A stretch of DNA of 39,243 bases, from positions 1-39,243 of the forward strand of contig JASGLU010000010.1 in assembly GCA_030156825.1 (NCBI GenBank), read 5' to 3'. The notes beneath the pieces are model-generated. The model saw only the letters and a list, made by a program, of their open reading frames with translations, was not told the origin of the DNA and did no database searches. How positions within the stretch are numbered: the first letter of the stretch is position 1; each line of letters opens with the position of its first letter. Positions 19,712-26,176 of this stretch are shown here, one piece after another. The DNA is from Candidatus Atribacteria bacterium. GTDB taxonomy: Bacteria > Atribacterota > Atribacteria > Atribacterales > JASGLU01. Position numbers and translations under genes: made by a program.

Positions 19712-20700
19712 ATGATACTCCTTTGTTACAGGTGCAGAATTTAAAACAATATTTTCCCATTAGAGCCGGGGTTCTCCGAAAAATTGTAGATTGGGTGAAA
19801 GCGGTGGATGGAGTAAGCTTTGAAGTTTCACCCGGAGAAACCTTGGGAGTGGTGGGAGAGTCAGGTTGTGGGAAAAGCACTTTGGGCATGAGTATTATGC
19901 GGCTTTATGAGCCAACCGAGGGAAAAGTATTTTTTCAAGGACAAGAAATTTCTTCTTTGCAGTCCTCCCAGCTAAAAAATATTCGGCGCGATATTCAGAT
20001 GATTTTTCAAGATCCTTTTACCTCCTTAGACCCTCGCATGCATGTAGGACCTATAATTGAAGAAGGGATGAAAGTACATCATTTGGCTTCCCTTCCTGAA
20101 ATTCGGCGTAGGGCGCTGGATTTGTTAGAAAAAGTGGGTTTGGGAGCGGAATATTTTTCTCGTTATCCGCATGAGTTTTCCGGAGGTCAAAGGCAAAGAA
20201 TTGGGATTGCCAGAGCCCTGGCTCTTAGCCCTCGTTTGATAGTTGCGGATGAGCCGGTTTCCTCGCTGGACGTTTCGGTTCGTTCTCAAATTTTGAATTT
20301 ATTGAAAGATTTAAAAAAAGAATATCAACTAACCTATATTTTCATTTCTCACGATTTGGCGGTAGTGAGACAGGTTTGTAATCGGGTTATGGTCATGTAT
20401 TTGGGGAAAGTGGTAGAAATAGCAGAAGGAGAAGTTTTCTTTTCCACCCCCTATCATCCTTATAGTGTAGCTTTGATTTCGGCGGTGCCGGTTCCGGACC
20501 CCGATTATGAAGTCAAGCGAATCATTTTAAGCGGAGATGTTCCCAGCCCTATTAATCCGCCGGAGGGCTGTCGATTTCATACCAGGTGTCCAGTTGCTCA
20601 GGAAATATGTCAGCAGGTAGAACCGGTTTTGGAGCAGAAAGAAAAAAACCATTGGGTAGCCTGTCATTTTCCAGGAAGCCTTTCCTATAAAGGACAATAG
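19708..20700 (+). CDS. dppF: Peptide ABC transporter ATPase (DppF type)
   Basis: Second ATPase of the importer. 330 aa. N-terminal LKQYFPIRAGVLRK is typical of the F subunit; Walker A GESGCGKST, signature FSGGQRQRIGIARAL, Walker B LIVADEPVSSLDVSVR, C-terminal oligopeptide domain with CRFHTRCPVAQEIC and VACHF. The ATG overlaps the dppD stop (ATGA). The last codons (GACAATAG context) are part of the downstream hairpin repeat, so the stop TAG at 20698-20700 lies in the left arm of a B stem. Confidence 0.95.
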   Translation: MNDTPLLQVQNLKQYFPIRAGVLRKIVDWVKAVDGVSFEVSPGETLGVVGESGCGKSTLGMSIMRLYEPTEGKVFFQGQEISSLQSSQLKNIRRDIQMIFQDPFTSLDPRMHVGPIIEEGMKVHHLASLPEIRRRALDLLEKVGLGAEYFSRYPHEFSGGQRQRIGIARALALSPRLIVADEPVSSLDVSVRSQILNLLKDLKKEYQLTYIFISHDLAVVRQVCNRVMVMYLGKVVEIAEGEVFFSTPYHPYSVALISAVPVPDPDYEVKRIILSGDVPSPINPPEGCRFHTRCPVAQEICQQVEPVLEQKEKNHWVACHFPGSLSYKGQ

Positions 20701-20833
20701 GGGGTAAACCCCCTATAACCCCCGAAAGGCAAAAAACTTAAAAACTGAAAAATACAAAATACTAACTGAGGAAGAAAGACATTCCTCAGTGGGGTAAACC
20801 CCCTATAACCCCCGAAAGGCAAAAAACTTAAAA
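20694..20833. repeat. Composite hairpin repeat, locus 3
   Basis: B stem ATAGGGGG (20697-20704) pairs with CCCCCTAT (20709-20716), followed by AACCCCCGAAAGGC and an A-rich linker. The A stem ACTGAGGAA (20765-20773) pairs with TTCCTCAGT (20782-20790), followed by another B block. Bases 20701-20743 are repeated exactly at 20791-20833 (43 bp, period 90). The element starts inside the end of dppF. Together with the next element it accounts for most of the 352-base gap before infC. Confidence 0.88.
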
Positions 20834-20854
20834 TAAAAGGCAAAGACTAAAGAA

Positions 20855-20960
20855 ACGAAAAGCTGAAAGGATAGACCATTATTGTTTTTCTAAGATTATA
20901 TTGAATTCCGTTTTCATTGTTATCTGGTGCTGCGAGCAGCATGGGGGTCTATCCTTTCAG
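20855..20960. repeat. Long hairpin element, copy 1
   Basis: CTGAAAGGATAGACC (20863-20877) pairs perfectly over 15 bp with 20946-20960. The 68-base interior contains a smaller hairpin TGCTGC-GA-GCAGCA (20928-20941). The right part (20929-20960) recurs almost unchanged at 32295-32327, and the outer arm with flank recurs in inverted orientation at 32316-32338. It could be a miniature mobile element, or a structured RNA processed or terminated there. Confidence 0.75.
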
Positions 20961-20983
20961 TTAGATAACAAGAAGGGTTAATA

Positions 20984-21011
20984 TTGACTTGTCCTTGACA
21001 AGTATGTTATT
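20984..21011 (+). promoter_or_regulatory. Putative infC promoter with overlapping inverted repeat
   Basis: TTGACT at 20984-20989 is a near-consensus -35, with GTTATT about 16 bases on as a weak -10. Overlapping it is a perfect 7-3-7 inverted repeat, ACTTGTC (20987-20993) and GACAAGT (20997-21003), which could be an operator. The transcript would have a leader of only about 35 bases before infC. Confidence 0.4.
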
Positions 21012-21052
21012 TTTGTCTCACTGCCAAAAATTAATTTGGGGAGGCGATAAGT

Positions 21053-21562
21053 ATCGAAGTTCGCTATCGAGTTAACGAGGAGATTAGGGCACGAGAGGTA
21101 AGACTAATTGGTGCAACCGGAAACCAAATAGGAGTTATACCTTTAAAAGAGGCCCTTCGGAAAGCAGAAGAAGCAAATTTAGACTTGGTAGAGGTTGGCC
21201 CTAACTCTAATCCTCCTGTTTGTAGGATTATGGATTACGGGAAATTTAAATATGAAAAAGAGAAGAAGGCCAAACTATCTCGGAAAAAACAAAAAAGTGT
21301 CGAATTAAAAGAGTTGAAAATGAGGCCTAAAATCGATATTCACGATTACCAGGTTAAGCTAAAAAGTGCTCTTCGTTTTTTAGAGGATGGGAATCGAGTG
21401 AAATTTACCGTCCGTTTTAGAGGACGAGAAATGGCTTACAAAGACAAAGGAAGAGAACTGTTAGAAAGGATAGTTGAGGACTTAAAAGAGGTAGCAAAAG
21501 TGGAAGGCAAAATTCAGGACGAAGGAAGAAACCTGACCCTAATCGTGGTCCCTAAAAAATAG
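21053..21562 (+). CDS. infC: Translation initiation factor IF-3 (ATC start)
   Basis: Binds the 30S subunit, blocks 50S joining and checks the start codon. 169 aa. The N-domain reads RYRVNEEIRAREVRLIG, the signature is LVEVGPNSNPPVCRIMDYGK, and the C-domain contains MRPKIDIHDYQVKLKSALRF and VKFTVRFRGREMAY. No ATG, GTG or TTG exists at the homologous start. The frame is open back to a stop at 21032, and GGGGAGG (21038-21044) sits 8 bases before ATC 21053, which I take as the start. E. coli and Bacillus infC use AUU for self-control by IF-3, so a rare AUC start fits. An in-frame TTG at 21185 would remove the conserved N-domain. Confidence 0.93.
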   Translation: MEVRYRVNEEIRAREVRLIGATGNQIGVIPLKEALRKAEEANLDLVEVGPNSNPPVCRIMDYGKFKYEKEKKAKLSRKKQKSVELKELKMRPKIDIHDYQVKLKSALRFLEDGNRVKFTVRFRGREMAYKDKGRELLERIVEDLKEVAKVEGKIQDEGRNLTLIVVPKK

Positions 21563-21576
21563 AAGGAGTGATTCGT

Positions 21577-21771
21577 ATGCCAAAGATGAAATCCCATCGA
21601 GGAGCGGCTAAGCGTTTTAAAATAACCGCTAAAGGGAAAGTGCGACGAGCTCAGGCTGGCAAAAGTCATCTTTTAGCCCATAAGACTCAGGATCGCAAAA
21701 GAAGACTGAGAAGAACCGCTCTACTTAGTCCTAAAGAGGAAAAGCGGATAAAAACTTTACTCCCCTATTAA
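21577..21771 (+). CDS. rpmI: 50S ribosomal protein L35
   Basis: Small basic protein of the large ribosomal subunit. 64 aa, the normal length. Sequence begins MPKMKSHRGAAKRFKITAKG, the family signature, and contains SHLLAHKTQDRKRRLR. ATG 21577 with AAGGAGTG about 7 bases upstream is chosen over an in-frame GTG at 21568 that lies in the binding site. It is part of infC-rpmI-rplT. Confidence 0.97.
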   Translation: MPKMKSHRGAAKRFKITAKGKVRRAQAGKSHLLAHKTQDRKRRLRRTALLSPKEEKRIKTLLPY

Positions 21772-21790
21772 CAAAGGAAGGTGATGGCAA

Positions 21791-22147
21791 ATGGCAAGAG
21801 TAAAAACCAGTGTTCCCTCTCATAAAAGAAAGAAAAAAATAATGAAGTTGGCTAAAGGTTATCGAGGATCCCGTTCTCGGTCTTATAGAAGAGCTAATGA
21901 ACAGGTCCTTCATTCTTTAGCTTATGCTTACCGAGATCGGAAAAACCGAAAACGCGATTTTCGCAAATGGTGGATTATCCGAATAAATGCAGCGATTCAT
22001 CCCTATGGTTTAAACTACAGTCAATTTATGGGGGCCTTGCGAAAAGCAGGAATCAAGATTGACCGCAAACAATTAGCCTATCTGTCGGTTAACCAGCCGG
22101 ATGCATTTGCGGAAATAGTTCGTCTGACCCAAGAGGTTAACCAGTAA
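21791..22147 (+). CDS. rplT: 50S ribosomal protein L20
   Basis: RNA-binding protein needed for early 50S assembly. 118 aa, standard. N-terminal basic extension [20 protein letters not shown], then [18 protein letters not shown] and the C-terminal globular part with [20 protein letters not shown]. In Bacillus and E. coli L20 represses this operon by binding leader RNA; no comparable leader is evident here because the predicted infC leader is short. An AAGGAAGGTG site lies about 8 bases before ATG 21791. Confidence 0.97.
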   Translation: MARVKTSVPSHKRKKKIMKLAKGYRGSRSRSYRRANEQVLHSLAYAYRDRKNRKRDFRKWWIIRINAAIHPYGLNYSQFMGALRKAGIKIDRKQLAYLSVNQPDAFAEIVRLTQEVNQ

Positions 22148-22227
22148 ACCAGCCAGTCATAATTCCTGCCTGATTTATTTTCGGTTTTTTCTATTGAATT
22201 TTTGCTCCGTGAGGAGGGGATTTATCT

Positions 22228-22251
22228 TTGATTTTATTGGAGGATATATAG
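22228..22251 (+). CDS. Possible 7-codon leader ORF before pheS
   Basis: GAGGAGGGG (22211-22219) is followed about 8 bases on by TTG 22228 and a 7-codon frame (MILLEDI) ending TAG at 22249-22251. The pheS start TTG 22252 follows at once, and the pheS ribosome binding site lies within the mini-ORF. It contains no Phe codons, so classical Phe attenuation is not supported; translational coupling is possible. It may be chance. Confidence 0.2.
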   Translation: MILLEDI

Positions 22252-23271
22252 TTGGATGAGTTGAAAAAATATTTGGAAGATTTCACTAAGGAAATTTCTC
22301 AAGCTAAAAGTTTGGATGAACTTAACCGGGTGAAAGGAAAATATGTAGGACGGAAAGGTCTCCTGAACCGTCTTTTTCAGCAATTGGCTCAACTATCCCC
22401 GGAAGAGAGAAAAAATACCGGTAGAAAACTTAACCAGCTCAAGCAGACTATGGAATCCATGGTGAAGGAAAGAATGCAACAGATGCAGTCTTCCCGAACG
22501 AAAATCGAAAACGCAGTTGATATCACTCTTCCCGGGAAGAAGCAGTGGCTGGGGAGCTATCATCCGCTGTTGATTATGCTGGATCAAATTATTGCTATTT
22601 TTAAAAGTTTGGGCTTTAGAGTAGAAACCGGTCCGGAGATTGAAACTGAACATTATAATTTTGAAGCTTTAAACATGCCAGAAGACCATCCGGCCCGGGA
22701 CGAGCAGGATTCTTTTTATCTCGATTCCGGTTATTTGTTGCGAACTCATACCTCTCCCGGCCAAATCCGGGCTCTGCAAAGGCTGACCCCTCCTTTTAAG
22801 GTGATTATCCCCGGTAAATGTTATCGGCGAGACGCCTTTGACGCCAGTCATAGCCCGGTTTTTCACCAAGTGGAAGGTTTGGTGGTAGCCGATTCTATTT
22901 CTATGGGAGATTTAAAAGGGACAATTGAAGTTTTTGTCCGCAGATTGTTTGGTCCCGAAAGAAAAGTTCGTTTCCGCCCCAGCTATTTTCCTTTTACTGA
23001 ACCCAGTGCTGAGGTTGATATTTCCTGCGGGATATGTGGAGGCAAGGGGTGTCAGTCTTGTGGTTACAGTGGATGGCTGGAAATTATGGGGTCAGGCTTG
23101 GTCCATCCTAACGTTTTTCGCAATGCTGGTTGTGACCCGGACAAACTGCGGGGGTTTGCTTTTGGTATGGGGGTAGAAAGGATAGCTTTGCTCGTTTTTG
23201 GGATTCCTGATATCCGCTGGTTTTTTGAAAATGATATCCAATTTTTGGATCAGTTCCGAATATTTCGATAG
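22252..23271 (+). CDS. pheS: Phenylalanine-tRNA ligase alpha subunit
   Basis: Catalytic subunit of the alpha2-beta2 enzyme that charges tRNA-Phe. 339 aa. An N-terminal coiled coil (about residues 1-85) binds tRNA. The class II core has motif 2 CYRRDAFDASHSPVFHQVEG and motif 3 GFAFGMGVERIALL near the end. A cysteine-rich insert CGICGGKGCQSCGYSG, seen in some bacterial PheS, may bind zinc. The start is TTG 22252, with GGAGG 8 bases upstream (22239-22243). pheT follows by 14 bases. Confidence 0.96.
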   Translation: MDELKKYLEDFTKEISQAKSLDELNRVKGKYVGRKGLLNRLFQQLAQLSPEERKNTGRKLNQLKQTMESMVKERMQQMQSSRTKIENAVDITLPGKKQWLGSYHPLLIMLDQIIAIFKSLGFRVETGPEIETEHYNFEALNMPEDHPARDEQDSFYLDSGYLLRTHTSPGQIRALQRLTPPFKVIIPGKCYRRDAFDASHSPVFHQVEGLVVADSISMGDLKGTIEVFVRRLFGPERKVRFRPSYFPFTEPSAEVDISCGICGGKGCQSCGYSGWLEIMGSGLVHPNVFRNAGCDPDKLRGFAFGMGVERIALLVFGIPDIRWFFENDIQFLDQFRIFR

Positions 23272-23285
23272 GAGCGATATGGCCG

Positions 23286-25640
23286 ATGAAAATTTCTTAC
23301 CAGATTTTAAAAAGATACCTGGAAAAGTTGAACATCTCTCCTAAAGAAATAGAGGAGATTTTGACCAACCAGGGTTTGGTGGTGGAAAGGACTTTTTCGG
23401 GTAAGGAAATAGTAAGCCCAACCTTGGTGGCTGCTACTTTAGAAGAAGTTAAAGAAGAAAAAAAACAGTCTTTCTGCACCGTTCGAGTAAAAGAGCAAAC
23501 CTTTCGCCTGCAGGTAGAAAGTTGGAAGGTTCCCCCGACCGGTAGTCGGGTTATCTGGGATAAAAATCTTACTTCCTCTACTTTAGCCTCTACTGGCCCA
23601 AAAGATTCTAATCTTTTGATTACCTTGCCGGCAGAAGTGCCAGAAGGGGAGGAAATTTTTCCTTTAATGGGTGGAGAAGATACTGTATTCGAGGTAGAGG
23701 TTACCGCTAACCGGGGAGATTGTCTATCGGTTATCGGTTTGGCTCGAGAAGTGGGAGCAGCTTTGGATCAGGCCTTGATTTTCCCGAAAGTAACTTTTCA
23801 AGAGCAGCTGGAATCTTCCGGAATGGTGGTCGAAAATCAAAGGGAAGACCTTTGCCCTTTTTATTCCGGTAAATATCTTTACCAAGTGGTAGTTAAACCC
23901 TCCCCTTGGTGGTTAGTGAGAGATTTACTCCTTTTAGGCCTTCGCCCTATTAACAACTTGGTAGATGTAACCAACTGGGTGATGATGGAACTCGGTCAAC
24001 CATTGCATGCTTTTGATGTTACTCGATTGAGAGGAAGGCAGATTAAGGTAAGGGGGGCGGTGAGCGGGGAGAAAATTATAACTCTCGATCAGGAAGAACG
24101 GGAGTTAACTGAAGATATGCTGGTTATAGCCGATTCCTCTTCTCCGGTAGGCATCGCCGGTGTTATGGGTGGTTTTAGTTCCCAGGTTTTACCTCAGACA
24201 AGGGAGGTTTTTTTGGAATCTGCCTGGTTTAATCCATCTTCAATTCGTCGTACATCCCGTCAGTTGGGACTTAGAACTGAGGCTTCCCGCAGATTTGAAC
24301 GGGGGATAGATCCTGAGCAGGTGGTTTTTGCGCTCGAGAGAGCTTTGTCTTTAATGCAGGAGATAGGGGAAGCTAAAGTGTCCAGAGAATGGTTCAAATT
24401 AGGTAAATTAAAGTCTTCCCCCAAAATAGTGGAATTCGATCCGGTTAAAGTGGAAGATTTTCTATCGGTTGAAATTGAATCGGTCAAGATGGAGAAAATT
24501 CTCCACCGACTGGGGTTCGAGGTAGAAGCAAGAGAAAATCGAATGCTGGCTAAAGTTCCTTCCTGGCGACAAGATGTGGATTTAGAAGTGGACATCGCCG
24601 AAGAAGTCGGGAGAATTTACGGGTACAACCGGATAGCCTCTCGTCTTCCTTCGTTTCCGTTTGATCCCGGGGAAGAAGAACCATCAAGTCAGACGGAGAG
24701 AGCAATTCGGGCTTTTCTGGTTAATCGGGGGTTGAAAGAAATTGTGTCTCTTCCCTTGATAGGGGAATCTCTTTTGCAGGAGATCGGTTTTGATACTGAC
24801 TCTTTGGTTATGATAAAGAATCCACTTTCTCTTGATTATGCTTACCTTCGGCCATCGCTCGTAGTATCGGTGCTGGAGGTTCTGAAGCGCAATATAACCA
24901 CTCAAAAAGAAAATATCGGTATTTTTGAAATTGGCAAAGTATTCGGACGCGCCAACCAGAGTACTCCTCCTTTTAGAGAGGAACAAAGAATTTTAATCGC
25001 CATAGCCGGCCAAATTTTACCTCCACTCTGGCACGAGGGAAGCTCGGTAGATATTTTTGTTCTAAAGGGAATAATAGAGGAGCTACTTGGTATTTTTACT
25101 CCCTTTACCCGGGAGGTGGACTTTTATCCAGGGAATGATTATCCTGATTTATGGGAACCCTCCTGGTCTTTTTCCGTGCGTCACCAGGAAAAAGAAATAG
25201 CTTGGGGAGGCTTATTGAGGAAAGAATTGGTCCGGAAGTTAGATTTTTGGGGAGATTTTTATCTGTGCGAGCTCCAGTTTGCTGAATTAATGTCTAATTC
25301 GGTTGAGTCCTTTTCTTTGGAAGAAATCAAACGTTTCCCGGCCGTTTTGAGAGATATTTCCCTCTTGGTCGAAGAAGGAGTTTCCTGGAGAGCGGTGGAA
25401 AAGATGGTTTTATCATTGGCAGAGGCAAAGAAACTACCGTTGGAGCAGGTGGACCTTTTTGATTGTTTTCAAGGAGGGAACATCCCTCTTGGAAAAAAGA
25501 ACCTGTCTTTCCACTTGATTTTTCGCTCGACTCAGACTACTCTTAATGACCAAGAGGTTGATCAGTGGGTGGAAGAGATAAAAGGAAAATTGAGACAAAT
25601 CCCGGGGGCTCAACTTAGGGAGGAATTAACTACCACTTGA
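23286..25640 (+). CDS. pheT: Phenylalanine-tRNA ligase beta subunit
   Basis: Large subunit with tRNA-recognition and editing domains. 784 aa. N-terminal MKISYQILKRYL, then a tRNA-binding (EMAP-like) domain at about 40-145 that is short and lacks the usual HPNADKL and CGAPN motifs. The B3/B4 region has VEVTANRGDCLSVIGLAREV and LRPINNLVDVTNWVMMELGQ. The B5 domain and the catalytic-like core (RRTSRQLGLRTEASRRFERG) follow, with a C-terminal anticodon-binding FDX-ACB domain (FPAVLRDISLLV to the end). ATG 23286 has AGGAG about 11 bases upstream. The stop overlaps cvpA. Confidence 0.96.
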   Translation: MKISYQILKRYLEKLNISPKEIEEILTNQGLVVERTFSGKEIVSPTLVAATLEEVKEEKKQSFCTVRVKEQTFRLQVESWKVPPTGSRVIWDKNLTSSTLASTGPKDSNLLITLPAEVPEGEEIFPLMGGEDTVFEVEVTANRGDCLSVIGLAREVGAALDQALIFPKVTFQEQLESSGMVVENQREDLCPFYSGKYLYQVVVKPSPWWLVRDLLLLGLRPINNLVDVTNWVMMELGQPLHAFDVTRLRGRQIKVRGAVSGEKIITLDQEERELTEDMLVIADSSSPVGIAGVMGGFSSQVLPQTREVFLESAWFNPSSIRRTSRQLGLRTEASRRFERGIDPEQVVFALERALSLMQEIGEAKVSREWFKLGKLKSSPKIVEFDPVKVEDFLSVEIESVKMEKILHRLGFEVEARENRMLAKVPSWRQDVDLEVDIAEEVGRIYGYNRIASRLPSFPFDPGEEEPSSQTERAIRAFLVNRGLKEIVSLPLIGESLLQEIGFDTDSLVMIKNPLSLDYAYLRPSLVVSVLEVLKRNITTQKENIGIFEIGKVFGRANQSTPPFREEQRILIAIAGQILPPLWHEGSSVDIFVLKGIIEELLGIFTPFTREVDFYPGNDYPDLWEPSWSFSVRHQEKEIAWGGLLRKELVRKLDFWGDFYLCELQFAELMSNSVESFSLEEIKRFPAVLRDISLLVEEGVSWRAVEKMVLSLAEAKKLPLEQVDLFDCFQGGNIPLGKKNLSFHLIFRSTQTTLNDQEVDQWVEEIKGKLRQIPGAQLREELTTT

Positions 25641-26176
25641 TTTTTGATTGGTACTCGATTTTAGGTTTTGCTATCGTTGTGGTCAATCTGGTAAAAAGTG
25701 GCTTTCGAGGGTTCAGTCGGGAGTTCCTGGTCCTGAGTGGAGCATTTTTAGGTCTTGCTTTAGGTCTGAGATTTTATCCTGGGTTAGTTGGTTTTTTGCA
25801 AAATATTACCGGCAGTGAGAGTGTTTGGTTTATTCCCCTTGCTTTTTTGATGGTATTTCTACCACTGGTTTTTCTATTTGGTTGGTTGGGAAAACAGTTT
25901 CGAAGGGTTTTTACTGGTTTAGACCTAACCTGGGTTGATTCTCTGTTGGGAGTAGGAGTAGGAATTATCAAAGGAATTCTCTGGGTTATAGTGGTTACCT
26001 TGATAATTGTCCAGATAGGATTTTTAGTTGGATGGGAAATTAAACTTTATCGTTCTCGATTCTTCACTCAGGTGACTTACCCATCTCTCACCATATTATA
26101 TGACTGGGTGGTTCAGCTACCCAATTCATCTTCTTTGGCGGAAATCATTGAAAGTGGAATAAGAGGGGGGATATGA
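25637..26176 (+). CDS. CvpA family membrane protein
   Basis: 179 aa, with four to five hydrophobic segments (about 8-27, 35-50, 66-84, 107-130). The family motif occurs as LTWVDSLLGVGVGIIKGILW near 98-117. CvpA proteins are needed for colicin V production in E. coli and for envelope stress tolerance; molecular function is unclear. The start TTG 25637 overlaps the pheT stop (TTGA), with GGGAGG about 14 bases upstream. cvpA directly before mutS2 is common in Bacillota. The stop overlaps mutS2. Confidence 0.85.
   Translation: MIFDWYSILGFAIVVVNLVKSGFRGFSREFLVLSGAFLGLALGLRFYPGLVGFLQNITGSESVWFIPLAFLMVFLPLVFLFGWLGKQFRRVFTGLDLTWVDSLLGVGVGIIKGILWVIVVTLIIVQIGFLVGWEIKLYRSRFFTQVTYPSLTILYDWVVQLPNSSSLAEIIESGIRGGI

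Noticed and set aside
20701-21052. L20-type autoregulatory leader of infC-rpmI-rplT
   Set aside because: The large hairpin here is a dispersed element with a copy upstream of an unrelated gene, and the best promoter lies after it, leaving a leader of only about 35 bases.
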